Shown here: piece after piece, positions 43,475 through 52,425 of the stretch | Position numbering within the stretch: position 1 is the stretch's first letter | Layout: each line of letters begins with the position of its first letter | Origin: Vreelandella sedimenti | GTDB taxonomy: Bacteria > Pseudomonadota > Gammaproteobacteria > Pseudomonadales > Halomonadaceae | DNA: 64,000 nt | Reading direction: 5' to 3' | Assembly: GCF_013416325.1 (NCBI RefSeq) | Contig: NZ_JACCGK010000016.1 | Coordinates: 1-64,000, forward strand | Position numbers and translations under genes: made by a program | Notes under the pieces: model-generated | What the model was told of the DNA's origin: nothing | The model's database searches: none | Seen by the model: the letters and a program-made list of their open reading frames with translations, nothing else

Positions 43475-43533
43475 CTGTTATTGCAGCGGGGTGATCTAGC
43501 GCTCACATCAGGGCGCTCAACCAATGCTGATTC

Positions 43534-43623
43534 TCGCTGTGAAGCGACACGGCTACGCTGCGAAGCGTCGCCTTTGGCCATGCCGTGAGGCACCGCCAAT
43601 AACCGCCGGCACGTCGTGAGACG
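43534..43623 (+). promoter_or_regulatory. Tandem GNRA-loop hairpins before terS
   Basis: Four short hairpins: tcgct-gtga-agcga (43534), acgct-gcga-agcgt (43555), tgcc-gtga-ggca (43581) and cgtc-gtga-gacg (43612). The stem sequences differ yet stay complementary and all loops fit GNRA. They may act in RNA, or in DNA as a packaging-site element next to the terminase genes. Confidence 0.65.
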
Positions 43624-43643
43624 CCCGGCCCCTATTCTATGGA

Positions 43644-43673
43644 GACGCTGCCTGTTAAGGGTGGCGTTTTTTT
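43644..43673 (+). terminator. Intrinsic terminator directly before terS
   Basis: gacgctgcc-tgttaa-gggtggcgt (two wobble pairs) is followed by seven T residues that run up to the terS ATG. It marks the start of a separate late unit unless transcription is antiterminated. Confidence 0.7.
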
Positions 43674-44249
43674 ATGGCTCAACGAAACGACTGGGAGCTG
43701 ATCGAGCGCGAATTCCGCACTGGTCGTTTCTCGATGACTCAGCTCGAAAAGCGCCACGGCGTTCACCGCTCCAGTATCTCGCGCCGCGCAAAGAAGGGAA
43801 ATTGGGAAAAGGATCTAACTGAGCGGGTACGCGAGCGCACGCAGCAGAAAATCACCAAGGCGTCGCTGTCACCGGAAGCCCAGGCGGCGTTCGATAACGA
43901 CGACGAGCAGATCGTTGAGTATGCGGCGAATGAGAACGCTGCCGTCGTTAAGGGTCACCGTAAGAATCTGGAGCGCTGGCGAGGGATTGCTGAGCGTTAT
44001 GCCGAGCTGCTGGACAGTCAGCTGGCAGAAGGCAAGATCAAGGTGCAAATGCTTGATGTCATCACGGAGATTGATATTCCCCTGGAGTACGTCGGCAAGT
44101 GCATGGGGCACGGTACCCAAGCCCTCGACCGCGTTATCAAGCTAGAACGCCAGAACTATGGCCTTGATGCCAACGATAAAGACGAAGGCGTGAAGACGTT
44201 TGAAGAACTGATGAATGAGGTGGCTCCTGATGATCCTGGCGCCGAGTGA
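43674..44249 (+). CDS. Terminase small subunit
   Basis: A 191-residue protein with an N-terminal helix-turn-helix (FSMTQLEKRHGVHRSSISRRAK) and a helical oligomerisation region. Position before the large terminase supports the function: recognising the packaging site. The ATG follows a terminator T tract and has only a weak, distant GG-rich ribosome site. Confidence 0.83.
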   Translation: MAQRNDWELIEREFRTGRFSMTQLEKRHGVHRSSISRRAKKGNWEKDLTERVRERTQQKITKASLSPEAQAAFDNDDEQIVEYAANENAAVVKGHRKNLERWRGIAERYAELLDSQLAEGKIKVQMLDVITEIDIPLEYVGKCMGHGTQALDRVIKLERQNYGLDANDKDEGVKTFEELMNEVAPDDPGAE

Positions 44250-45840
44250 GCGGGCACGTCAGGTCAAGCGCGCAGACGCCTATCTGAGAGCACACGCGAA
44301 GGGCAGGTTAACCGATAAAGCCGATCTTAAAGCAGCGCTTAACCTCAAATGGTTCCGTCTCAACTCGCTCTACAAGATCAAGGATAAGTCCGGTAAGAAG
44401 GTTCGCTTCAAGCCAAACAAGGCGCAGCGAGAGCGCTACCTGAATGGTCACTGCCTTGATCTCATCCTGAAGGCGCGCCAGTTGGGCTTCACCACTTTTG
44501 AAATGATCGACGCGTTGGATGATTGTCTGTTCAAGGACAACTTCGCCGCGGGCTGTATCTGCCACAAGCTGGAAGATGCGCAGGATATCTTCAGGAACAA
44601 GATCACCTTCGCTTACGAGAACATCGACGACGCCTGGCATGCGCTTCTGAAAATGCTGGGCACTAAGATACCCAAGGCGATCAGCGACAAGAGCGGTAGC
44701 GGTGCCTACGTTTTTGATAACGGTTCAAGCATCAAGGTCTCCACTTCTTACCGTGGCGGCACGCTCCAGCGTCTGCATGTATCTGAATTCGGCAAGATCT
44801 GTCGGCAGTTTCCGCATAAAGCTAAAGAGATCGTTACCGGCGCCTTTGAAGCGGTGGGTATCGGCAATCAGATAACGCTCGAAAGTACCGCAGAGGGGCG
44901 TGAAGGCTACTTCTTCGACTACAGTCAGACAGCGCAGCAGCTCAAGGAGATGGGGCGCCCGCTGACGGAGATGGACTTCCAGTTCCATTTCTTCCCATGG
45001 TGGCAAGAGCCGACTTACACCATGTCGCCAAAGGGCGTCGTGGTACCGCAACGGTTGCGGGAGTATTTCGAGCAGCTTGAACACAAGCACAGCATTAAAA
45101 CGACTGCAGGCCAGCAGGCGTGGTACGCCAAAAAAGCCGAAAAGCTGCAAGACGATATGCAGCGCGAGTACCCCAGCACGCCAGAAGAAGCGTTTAGCCA
45201 GTCGGTCGAGGGTGCTTACTTCGCCACGCAGATGCAGTTCCTGCGTAAGCACAAGCGCCTCACTAGCCAGGTGCAGGTTAATCCTAGCCTGCCGGTCTAT
45301 ACCGCTTGGGACTTGGGTATGAACGACACCATGGCGATTTGGTTTGCTCAAGTCGTCGGGCGTGAAGTGCACCTGGTGGACTACCTCGAAGGCGAGGGCG
45401 AAGGCATCGAGTACTACGCTGACCTGCTCAATAAGAAGGGTTACCGCTACGGCGGGCACTTCGGGCCACACGATCTTGCTGTTCGTGAGCTTGGCACCGG
45501 TAAAAGTCGTTCCGATGTGGCGAAAGGCTTCGGTATTAACTTTGAAACGGTACCGCGCATTAGCAACCATGCTGAGGGCGTACAGGCCACACGCCAATTC
45601 TTGCCGATGTGCTGGATCAATGAAGAGGATTGCCACCAAGGTGTGCTTTGCCTCGATAACTACCGCAAAGAGTGGGATGACAAACGCGGCGTTTATAAGC
45701 CGACACCTCGCCATGATTGGGCATCCCACGGCGCTAAGGCGCTAGAAACTCTCGCCCGATCATCACTTTTTGCAAGGGCTCAACTGCCCGGCACGCCAGC
45801 CAGCACCGGCAGGCGTGGCAATTGGGCTGCTCACACTTAA
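44230..45840 (+). CDS. Terminase large subunit
   Basis: A 536-residue packaging ATPase-nuclease. The ATPase part has the variant Walker A region LILKARQLGFTTFEM and Walker B region RLHVSEFGK, followed by a coupling-type segment (ITLESTAEGREG). The nuclease domain begins near YTAWDLGMNDTMAI and includes HDWASHGAKALETL. ATG 44230 (MILAPSERAR) has a GAGG site; it overlaps the small subunit end. Confidence 0.92.
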   Translation: MILAPSERARQVKRADAYLRAHAKGRLTDKADLKAALNLKWFRLNSLYKIKDKSGKKVRFKPNKAQRERYLNGHCLDLILKARQLGFTTFEMIDALDDCLFKDNFAAGCICHKLEDAQDIFRNKITFAYENIDDAWHALLKMLGTKIPKAISDKSGSGAYVFDNGSSIKVSTSYRGGTLQRLHVSEFGKICRQFPHKAKEIVTGAFEAVGIGNQITLESTAEGREGYFFDYSQTAQQLKEMGRPLTEMDFQFHFFPWWQEPTYTMSPKGVVVPQRLREYFEQLEHKHSIKTTAGQQAWYAKKAEKLQDDMQREYPSTPEEAFSQSVEGAYFATQMQFLRKHKRLTSQVQVNPSLPVYTAWDLGMNDTMAIWFAQVVGREVHLVDYLEGEGEGIEYYADLLNKKGYRYGGHFGPHDLAVRELGTGKSRSDVAKGFGINFETVPRISNHAEGVQATRQFLPMCWINEEDCHQGVLCLDNYRKEWDDKRGVYKPTPRHDWASHGAKALETLARSSLFARAQLPGTPASTGRRGNWAAHT

Positions 45841-45843
45841 TCA

Positions 45844-45855
45844 CGCCGGGAGGCG
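45844..45855 (+). promoter_or_regulatory. GNRA-loop hairpin with ribosome site
   Basis: cgcc-ggga-ggcg. The GGGAGG in loop and stem is also the ribosome site of the next gene, whose ATG is at 45858. Confidence 0.65.
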
Positions 45856-45857
45856 CT

Positions 45858-46307
45858 ATGATTTATTCCGCACCTGACAGCTCACAACAGCAGCGGGCTA
45901 ATACGGCAGCGCTGCGCCTAGCCGGTTTGCAGAGCCGCGATATTGAAAAGCTCGCCCGCGATTCGGCGATGGGTATTGCGCAAGAGCTGATGAAACACCA
46001 GATACCCATTCCGTCTAAGAAGATTCGCCCTGACGTTGGCAACGTGCAGATCGACATGATCATCATCGAGGAGAAGGTATCGGCGCCTGAGCCAGGCATG
46101 CGACTGCAGTTTGATGTGGAAGGCGGCATGGGTGTTACCTTCACGATCAAGCTGCTGGAGTTCTTGCAGGATCCTAAAGGGTACGTAACCGACTTGTTCA
46201 CCCAGCTTGGCCCAATGCGCCGCAACATTCAGCGTATGCGCACCCATAAGCGTGCAGCTGACGCCGCCATCTATCGCGCACTGACGCAAGGTGCCGCTAA
46301 TGGCTAA
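45858..46307 (+). CDS. Conserved protein between terminase and portal
   Basis: A 149-residue protein with helical N-terminus (ALRLAGLQSRDIEKLARDSAMG) and a strand-rich region ending in a basic tail (RRNIQRMRTHKRAADAAIY). Function unknown; position suggests a role in packaging or head assembly. Confidence 0.65.
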   Translation: MIYSAPDSSQQQRANTAALRLAGLQSRDIEKLARDSAMGIAQELMKHQIPIPSKKIRPDVGNVQIDMIIIEEKVSAPEPGMRLQFDVEGGMGVTFTIKLLEFLQDPKGYVTDLFTQLGPMRRNIQRMRTHKRAADAAIYRALTQGAANG

Positions 46308-48561
46308 TCTGGGACTGCTGCAATACAAGACTGCCTCAGAAATGCACGTTGAGCAGGCAGCGGAAGCCCAGCAAATGGCCGCAGAGGAAGAGCGTCGCCG
46401 CCAGCTAGTGGAATCGTCGCTGGGCGCTCATATTCGCCGTTCGTGGGAATCAGCCAAAACCGCCAAGCAGGAAGTCGAATACCGGCTGCTGGATTGCCTG
46501 CGTCGCCGAAAGGGTGAGTATTCCCCTGATAAGCTATCGGCGATTCGCAAGGAAGGTGGTGCCGAGATTTACATGATGCTGACGGCCACGAAGTGCCGTG
46601 CCGCGGGCTCATGGATCCGCGATATCATGATGCCCGCCAATGAGCGCCCTTGGGGGTTACGTCCTACGCCTGTTGCCGACGTCCCTGACGAGTACATCAT
46701 GCCAGTGCTGCAGCAGCTCCAGCAGCAGGCGATGCAGGCACAGCAGCAAGGCCAGCAGGTGGATATGGCTGCCCTGGTTGAGCAGGCACGCGAGCAAGTC
46801 CGGCAAATGGCGCAAGAGAAGGCCGAGGAAGCCGCTGAACGTCATGAGGTGGTCATAGCCGATCAGCTATCGGAAGGTGGCTGGAACGATGCGTTCGAGC
46901 AGTTTGTTGATGATTTTGTCACCTATCCGACGTCCTTCATCCGCGCCCCTATTCTTCGCCGTGTGCCCACGCTGGAGTGGCTAGAAGGGTGGCAGCCGGT
47001 CAAGACTACTACGGTACGCCCTGAGTTTGAGCGGGTGTCGCCGTTTGATATGTACCCCAGCCCAGACGCGACAAACATCGATGACGGCGCGTTCATCATT
47101 GAGCGGGCTCGCTTTACCCGTCTGCAGCTTAACCAGCTGATCGGCGTGCCATCGTTTAACGAAGAGTCTATTCGCCGCGTACTTGAGCAGTACGGCCAGG
47201 GCGGCTTGCGCGATTGGCTATGGACGGATGGCGAGCGTGCCGAGCTGGAAGGGCGCGGCCACGAATGGCTTACCCACGGTGAAACTATCGATGGGCTGAT
47301 CTACTCCGGTGGCGCCCAAGGCGTCACGCTGCTGCAATGGGGCGTGAATCCTGACGATATTGAAGACCCGCTAGCTGAATACGAAATTGAAGCCATTCTG
47401 ATTGGCCAGCACGTTATCCGGGTGCGTATCAATCGCGACCCGCTAGAGCGCCGTCCCTACCACAAGGCGAGCTATCAGCCGGTACCGGGAAGTTTCTGGG
47501 GGCAAGCGATCCCTGAGCTCATGGCCGACATTCAGGATGTGTGTAACGCCACGGCGCGCAGTTTGGTTAACAACCTGGCCATCTCCTCCGGCCCGCAAGT
47601 TGAAGTCTACGAAGAGCGCCTACAGCCCAACGAAGATCCCACCAACATTTACCCGTGGAAGATATGGCGCACCAAAGACGGCAACGTCACTGGCAATAAC
47701 GCTGCCGTGCGGTTTTATCAGCCTGCGAGCAATGCTGCCGAGCTCTTGAGTGTCTACGACGCCTTTGAAAAGCGTGCCGACGATGCCACCAATATTCCGC
47801 GCTATACCTACGGTAACGAAAACGTCGGCGGCGCAGGCAATACCGCTAGCGGCCTATCGATGCTCATGGAGTCGGCCAATAAGGGCATCAAAGACGCGAT
47901 TCGCCACATTGACCGTGGTGTGATGCGTCGTGTCATCGAGGCGCTATGGCTCTACAACATGCAGTACAGCGACGACCCCAGTATTAAAGGTGACGTCAAC
48001 GTCGTGGCACGCGGTAGCTCTGCCATGCTCATTCGTGAGCAGACCAGCATGCTTCGCCAGCAGTTCTTGCAGCTGACCCGTAACGAGACCGACATGAGCA
48101 TCTTGGGTATGGAAGGTCGCCGCAAGCTGCTGGATAGCGTAGCCGAGAAGTTGGACATGCCGGGGCTCATCCCAACGGAAGAGCAAATGGAACAGAACCT
48201 CGCCCAGCAGCAGAAAGCCGAGCAGGCCAAGATGGAGGCCGAGCAACAGCTTGAACAGGCCAAGGGCCAGGCAGAAGTAGCGGTTAAGCAGGCACAGGCC
48301 CAGAAGTACGGCGCCGATGCTGCCGAAACCCAAGCCGACACCCAGATCGCCCAGCAGCAGGCGCCGCTTGATGCCCAGCACCTGCTTGCTGAGATTGCCA
48401 AGCTCATTGCCGAAACACAGGGAAAACAGAATGAACGAACAGCAGTGGAGAGCCCTGTCGCGAATCAACAGCAGCCAGGACGGCAAATACCTGCTGGAAA
48501 TGCTCAAGTCCCAGCGCGAGGATTGTCGCGACTCCCTGGAGCAATGCCGGGATACGCTTGA
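46300..48561 (+). CDS. Portal (head-tail connector) protein
   Basis: A 753-residue portal. The size and features are those of large podovirus portals: an N-terminal helical part, SPFDMYPSPDATNIDDGAFI in the wing, PYHKASYQPVPGSFWGQAIPELM and NTASGLSMLMESANKGIKDA as family signatures, and a C-terminal Gln/Ala-rich coiled coil (QAKGQAEVAVKQAQAQ). It forms the ring through which DNA enters. The last part of the gene overlaps a separate small gene. Confidence 0.9.
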   Translation: MANLGLLQYKTASEMHVEQAAEAQQMAAEEERRRQLVESSLGAHIRRSWESAKTAKQEVEYRLLDCLRRRKGEYSPDKLSAIRKEGGAEIYMMLTATKCRAAGSWIRDIMMPANERPWGLRPTPVADVPDEYIMPVLQQLQQQAMQAQQQGQQVDMAALVEQAREQVRQMAQEKAEEAAERHEVVIADQLSEGGWNDAFEQFVDDFVTYPTSFIRAPILRRVPTLEWLEGWQPVKTTTVRPEFERVSPFDMYPSPDATNIDDGAFIIERARFTRLQLNQLIGVPSFNEESIRRVLEQYGQGGLRDWLWTDGERAELEGRGHEWLTHGETIDGLIYSGGAQGVTLLQWGVNPDDIEDPLAEYEIEAILIGQHVIRVRINRDPLERRPYHKASYQPVPGSFWGQAIPELMADIQDVCNATARSLVNNLAISSGPQVEVYEERLQPNEDPTNIYPWKIWRTKDGNVTGNNAAVRFYQPASNAAELLSVYDAFEKRADDATNIPRYTYGNENVGGAGNTASGLSMLMESANKGIKDAIRHIDRGVMRRVIEALWLYNMQYSDDPSIKGDVNVVARGSSAMLIREQTSMLRQQFLQLTRNETDMSILGMEGRRKLLDSVAEKLDMPGLIPTEEQMEQNLAQQQKAEQAKMEAEQQLEQAKGQAEVAVKQAQAQKYGADAAETQADTQIAQQQAPLDAQHLLAEIAKLIAETQGKQNERTAVESPVANQQQPGRQIPAGNAQVPARGLSRLPGAMPGYA

Positions 48562-48655
48562 ACTGGCTCGCAAGCAGGGCGAGGCGGCCGCGCTGTCAGA
48601 CTGGATTGAAAAATTGGAGACCTCACGGGAGGTAATCGATACACGCTTTAAATAG
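48431..48655 (+). CDS. Small gene overlapping the portal 3' end
   Basis: A 74-residue helical, charged protein (MNEQQWRALSRINSSQDGKY start) with AGGG before the ATG. The first 131 bases overlap the portal gene in another frame. It may be a head-assembly accessory protein. Its coding looks regular past the portal stop, which supports reality. Confidence 0.65.
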   Translation: MNEQQWRALSRINSSQDGKYLLEMLKSQREDCRDSLEQCRDTLELARKQGEAAALSDWIEKLETSREVIDTRFK

Positions 48656-48671
48656 CCGGGCACTGCCCGGC
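48655..48671 (+). terminator. Small hairpin after the overlapping gene
   Basis: gccgggc-act-gcccggc, without a T tract; probably RNA-stabilising. Confidence 0.5.
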
Positions 48672-48683
48672 CTCACAAACAAG

Positions 48684-48708
48684 CCGCTTCCCTGGAGGCG
48701 GTTTTTTT
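48684..48708 (+). terminator. Intrinsic terminator before the scaffold gene
   Basis: ccgctt-ccctgg-aggcgg is followed by seven T residues. Confidence 0.75.
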
Positions 48709-48781
48709 GTGGGTGCGCTCAACACTGCAGGTTGAACCCGTTACCCAAATCGTGAACCCCGGCAAATGCCGGCTCACAGAC

Positions 48782-48795
48782 ACGCCGAGAGGCGT
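48782..48795 (+). promoter_or_regulatory. GNRA-loop hairpin before the scaffold gene
   Basis: acgcc-gaga-ggcgt, 5-bp stem, GAGA loop, 13 bases ahead of the scaffold ATG. Confidence 0.65.
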
Positions 48796-48808
48796 CATAG
48801 GAGTTGAA

Positions 48809-49792
48809 ATGTCACTACCCCAATCCGTTCAGGCACAAGCTGCCGCTGCCGCCAAGCACTTTGATCGCACGCCAGAGAACCCCGAGGCTGAGGAAGAACA
48901 GACCCCGACTCCCGCTAGCGAGCAAAACCCGCAAGACGACACAAAGCAGGCTGACACGGCCAATCCCGAAGACGCGCAACCCGCTGATCTGACGAAAGAC
49001 GAGCCTAAGCCAGAAACCCAAGATGCGATGTATTGGCAGCATCGCTTTCAAGTGCTGCAAGGCAAGTACAACGGTGAGCTCCCAGCGCTGCGTAAAGAGA
49101 ACGAACAGCTAAAACAGCAGGTCGCTGACAAGGATCGGCGCATTCAGGAGCTGGAAAAACAAGCCCCTTCGCCTGATAGCAGCGGCATCACTGACGACCA
49201 GCTCGCCCACTTCAAGCAGGAGTTTGGCGAAGACCTGGTGACGTTCATTGAACGCATGACGAAACAGAAGGACGCGGCACCCGAAACAGGCAATACAAAA
49301 GAACTGCAAGAGCGTCTAGACCGCCTCGAAGCTGAGAAGGAAGCCGATGCGGCTGAAAAGCGGGAAGACGCCGAAGCACGCTTTTGGGTGAACCTGGAGC
49401 AAGCCGTTCCTAACTTCCGTCAGATCAATAGTGATCCTGCGTTCCTGCAGTTTCTTAGCAAGTTCGACCCTCAGTCGGGTAAGCAGTATCAGCAAGCGCT
49501 GAGTGAGGCGCAGCAGTCCCAGAGCGCGAAGGGGGTGGCAGACATCTTCAAGCTCTATCTGAGTCAGGCGACGCCAAAGACGCCGGAAAAGCGCACGGTA
49601 CCCGATGAGCAGGTGGAGCCTCGCACCACGAAAGCAACGCAAACGCCAAATTCTCAAGGCGCGAAGTTGTGGACGGGGGCCGAGATTTCACAGTTCTATC
49701 GCGATAAGACCGCTGGCCGCTATGCCGCCGATGAAGCGCAACGCCTGGAAGCCGACATATTCGCCGCCCAACGTGAAGGCCGGGTTCGTTAA
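48809..49792 (+). CDS. Head scaffolding protein
   Basis: A 327-residue, acidic, helical protein with a proline- and glutamate-rich N-terminus and long coiled-coil segments (LRKENEQLKQQVADKDRRIQ and LQERLDRLEAEKEADAAEKR). Placed between portal and capsid, it fits a scaffold that guides prohead assembly. ATG 48809 has AGGAG; the open frame further upstream lacks a ribosome site. Confidence 0.8.
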   Translation: MSLPQSVQAQAAAAAKHFDRTPENPEAEEEQTPTPASEQNPQDDTKQADTANPEDAQPADLTKDEPKPETQDAMYWQHRFQVLQGKYNGELPALRKENEQLKQQVADKDRRIQELEKQAPSPDSSGITDDQLAHFKQEFGEDLVTFIERMTKQKDAAPETGNTKELQERLDRLEAEKEADAAEKREDAEARFWVNLEQAVPNFRQINSDPAFLQFLSKFDPQSGKQYQQALSEAQQSQSAKGVADIFKLYLSQATPKTPEKRTVPDEQVEPRTTKATQTPNSQGAKLWTGAEISQFYRDKTAGRYAADEAQRLEADIFAAQREGRVR

Positions 49793-49814
49793 CCCGGCTG
49801 GCGGTTCCGATTCC

Positions 49815-49828
49815 TCGCCGTGAGGCGA
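49815..49828 (+). promoter_or_regulatory. GNRA-loop hairpin before the capsid gene
   Basis: tcgcc-gtga-ggcga, 5-bp stem. A separate AGAGG ribosome site follows before ATG 49844. Confidence 0.65.
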
Positions 49829-49843
49829 TAAGAGGTTATTCCA

Positions 49844-50788
49844 ATGGCAGGCCCAGTACGCGACGCAAGTCATCCCGACTATTCCAGCACCTCCAGCCCG
49901 GGTTTTATCCCGCAGGTCTGGTCGGGAAAAATGATCGAGAAGTTATATACGCGAACCTGCTTCGCTGAGATTTCCAACACGGATTATGAAGGGGAAATTA
50001 AGAGCCATGGCGACACGGTGATGATCCGCACCACGCCGTCTATCACCATCCGCGACTACGAAATTGGCGGCGGTCTCAATTACGAGAAGCCCACCAGCGA
50101 CAAAGTCGAACTGCACATCGATAAGGCGAAGTACTTTGCCTTTGAAGTGAACGATGTCGATGAGTACCAGGCGGACATCAAGTTGATGGACAACTGGTCG
50201 GATGACGCTGGCCAGCAGATGAAGATCGCCATCGACAAGGTGATCCTTGGCGATGTATTTGCCGATGCCGCTGCCGAGAACGCCGGTGCAGGCGCGGGCA
50301 AAGAGTCTGGCGGCTACGACATGGGCGCAGCCGGTGCGCCGGTGAGCATTTCCAAAACCAACATCCTGGATGTGCTGGTGGATTGTGGTTCGGTGCTGGA
50401 TGAGCAGAACGTTCCTGACGACGCACGCTGGATTGTGTTGCCTGCGTGGATGAACGGCATGCTCAAAAAGTCCGACCTGCGTGATGCCAGCGCGATGGGT
50501 GACAACCAGTCAGTCTTCCGCAACGGCAAGGTCGGCATGCTCGACCGCTTTGACGTGTACATCAGCAACAACATGTCGAAAGTCACCGATGCCACGACCA
50601 CACGCCAGGCCACCAACGTGATCTTCGGTCACAAGAAAGCGCTTACCTTTGCGTCACAGATGACCAAAATGGAGAACCTGCCTAACCCGACTGACTTCGG
50701 TCAGTTGGTGCGTGGTCTCAACGTCTTCGGCTATGAGGTCATTGACCCCAACGCCATGGGCCACCTGTACGCCGAGCGCGCTGCCTAA
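49844..50788 (+). CDS. Major capsid protein
   Basis: A 314-residue protein that would form the head shell. It contains an N-terminal arm, a beta-rich body (GDTVMIRTTPSITIRDYEIGGG) and ARWIVLPAWMNGMLKKSDLR. It follows the scaffold gene as in podoviruses and has its own leader hairpin and ribosome site. The fold is presumably HK97-like (established for this protein class, not shown here). Confidence 0.87.
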   Translation: MAGPVRDASHPDYSSTSSPGFIPQVWSGKMIEKLYTRTCFAEISNTDYEGEIKSHGDTVMIRTTPSITIRDYEIGGGLNYEKPTSDKVELHIDKAKYFAFEVNDVDEYQADIKLMDNWSDDAGQQMKIAIDKVILGDVFADAAAENAGAGAGKESGGYDMGAAGAPVSISKTNILDVLVDCGSVLDEQNVPDDARWIVLPAWMNGMLKKSDLRDASAMGDNQSVFRNGKVGMLDRFDVYISNNMSKVTDATTTRQATNVIFGHKKALTFASQMTKMENLPNPTDFGQLVRGLNVFGYEVIDPNAMGHLYAERAA

Positions 50789-50799
50789 GCGCCCCACAT

Positions 50800-50823
50800 C
50801 GCCACCCTCCGGGGTGGCGTTTT
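50800..50823 (+). terminator. Intrinsic terminator after the capsid gene
   Basis: cgccaccc-tccg-gggtggcg, an 8-bp stem, is followed by TTTT. It would limit readthrough from the highly expressed capsid gene. Confidence 0.75.
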
Positions 50824-50825
50824 AC

Positions 50826-50839
50826 TTACCGTGAGGTAA
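50826..50839 (+). promoter_or_regulatory. GNRA-loop hairpin after the capsid terminator
   Basis: ttacc-gtga-ggtaa. The AT-rich stem variant is strong evidence for covariation. Its GAGG may be the ribosome site of ATG 50846. Confidence 0.65.
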
Positions 50840-50845
50840 CACGCT

Positions 50846-51175
50846 ATGAGCAAGACACTGATTGAGCAGATTGAAGAGGCGGTGACCAAGGAAGATTTTG
50901 AGCCTATCGCCGAGCAGCTAAACGTTGAAATCAATAAGCGCCAAGGCGTTGAAACGATTCGCGCCGAGCTGCTTGAGGCCGCTGAAACCCTGGCAGAGCA
51001 GGGCGTCACTTCTTCGGAAGAGCTATCCCCAGATGCTGGCGACTATGACCTTGAGAATGTGCCAGCCCCTGAAAAGCCCAAGTATAAGGGCCGGAAGCTC
51101 AAGCACATTAAGAACGGGCGCATCTTTCCCTGGACAGCAGCCCTCGCTAAGAACCGCTACATGCAGGAGGTGTAA
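50846..51175 (+). CDS. Small head protein
   Basis: A 109-residue acidic protein with a helical N-terminal half and a basic C-terminal end (KYKGRKLKHIKNGRIF). Position after the capsid suggests a decoration or joining role (inference). Confidence 0.65.
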   Translation: MSKTLIEQIEEAVTKEDFEPIAEQLNVEINKRQGVETIRAELLEAAETLAEQGVTSSEELSPDAGDYDLENVPAPEKPKYKGRKLKHIKNGRIFPWTAALAKNRYMQEV

Positions 51176-51178
51176 GCC

Positions 51179-51880
51179 ATGGCCGTCACGACTGTAGGCA
51201 CCGTCATTCGCAACGCCAAGTTGGTGCTGCAAGAAGTGACGGCCGCCGGTACCCGCTGGACGAACGAAGAGCTAATCGGCTGGCTGAATGAAAGCTATCA
51301 AGCCATTGTTCAGATCAAGCCCGATGCATCCGCAATTAACGCCTCGATGGAGCTTGTTGTCGGCACGCGTCAAGAGATACCCGCCGACGGCCTTCGTCTT
51401 ATTGATGTAGTGCGCAACACGGCAGCTGCCAGCGATAAGATGGGCATCATGATTACCACGCGACGCTCCCTGGATACCACGCGACGAAGCTGGCACGGCG
51501 ACGCTGAAAGCGTCGACATTGAGCAGTACATGTTCGATGACCAGGATCCGACACGCTTTTACGTATACCCACCTGCAGCGTTAGGCGCAGAAGTGGAGCT
51601 TATCTATTCCTCAACACCTACGCCGCACGATGTCGCGCAAGGGCTGGAAGGACTGCAAAGCGAAACCATCCGCCTCAACGACAGCTACGCGCCGGTGATT
51701 ACCGATTACATCCTGTACCGCGCTTATTCCAAAGATGCTGAGCATGCGGCGAACCTTAATCGGGCTCAAATGCACATGTCGGCCTACATGGGGGCTTTGG
51801 GACAGAAGATAGAGGTAGCACGCGCTATTTCACCAAATACGCCTGACAACTCATCCAACCCACCACGGACGCGCCAGTAA
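51179..51880 (+). CDS. Head-tail adaptor protein
   Basis: A 233-residue protein of the type called phage adaptor (DUF6682-like): WTNEELIGWLNESYQAIVQIKPDA, TRQEIPADGLRLIDVVRN and PRFYVYPP-like strands. It would attach under the portal ring, like T7 gp11 or P22 gp4. AGGAGG precedes the ATG. Confidence 0.8.
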   Translation: MAVTTVGTVIRNAKLVLQEVTAAGTRWTNEELIGWLNESYQAIVQIKPDASAINASMELVVGTRQEIPADGLRLIDVVRNTAAASDKMGIMITTRRSLDTTRRSWHGDAESVDIEQYMFDDQDPTRFYVYPPAALGAEVELIYSSTPTPHDVAQGLEGLQSETIRLNDSYAPVITDYILYRAYSKDAEHAANLNRAQMHMSAYMGALGQKIEVARAISPNTPDNSSNPPRTRQ

Positions 51881-52416
51881 TGGATTCTCTATTAGAAGCC
51901 ATCGTGCAGGACGTGCCCGAAGCGCCACTTATCACCATACGGGACGCGATTCGATGGGCGGAGTTCAGGCTGTGTCAAGATGGCAATGCCTGGATAGTCA
52001 CTGATGTCACTGTCAGCAGCGAGGGGGGCGTCATGGCCCCTGACGGGGTTTACTGCGTCCGTGCGCTGACGGTATATCGAAATGGGCGCGAGATGACCCC
52101 CGGAACAGACTATGAGCAGCTTGCCCCTGATGCCGTCACCATTCATCGCCAGAGTGATGCTGATACGTTTACTGCCCGCGTAGCGGTTAAGCCCATGGCT
52201 GACAGCGCGCTGCCCGACGCGTTACGCGATCAGCACTTTGAAGCGCTACGCCATGGCGCGACGTTCCGGCTTCTTATGCTGCCCCAGCCGTGGCGCAACG
52301 TTGAGCAAGCCGCGTATCACGAAACCCACTTTAACGCGGGCATTAACGATGCTTACCGTCTGTCAGTGTACGGGCAGCAACAGGGTGCGCGTGTTAAACC
52401 TCGACGCTTAATTTAA
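51880..52416 (+). CDS. Second adaptor-type protein
   Basis: A 178-residue protein. It starts at the last base of the previous stop (TAATG), so it is coupled. The beta-rich middle (TDYEQLAPDAVTIHRQ) and a helical C-terminus with YHETHFNAGINDAY suggest a second tail-joining protein. Function is inferred from position. Confidence 0.7.
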   Translation: MDSLLEAIVQDVPEAPLITIRDAIRWAEFRLCQDGNAWIVTDVTVSSEGGVMAPDGVYCVRALTVYRNGREMTPGTDYEQLAPDAVTIHRQSDADTFTARVAVKPMADSALPDALRDQHFEALRHGATFRLLMLPQPWRNVEQAAYHETHFNAGINDAYRLSVYGQQQGARVKPRRLI

Positions 52417-52425
52417 GGGGGCTGT

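Noticed and set aside
44725..45729. 334-codon minus-strand frame opposite the large terminase
   Set aside because: Shadow of the terminase gene in a GC-rich frame; no independent features.
47944..48663. 239-codon minus-strand frame opposite the portal end
   Set aside because: Leucine-rich shadow of a glutamine-rich coiled coil, no start signals.
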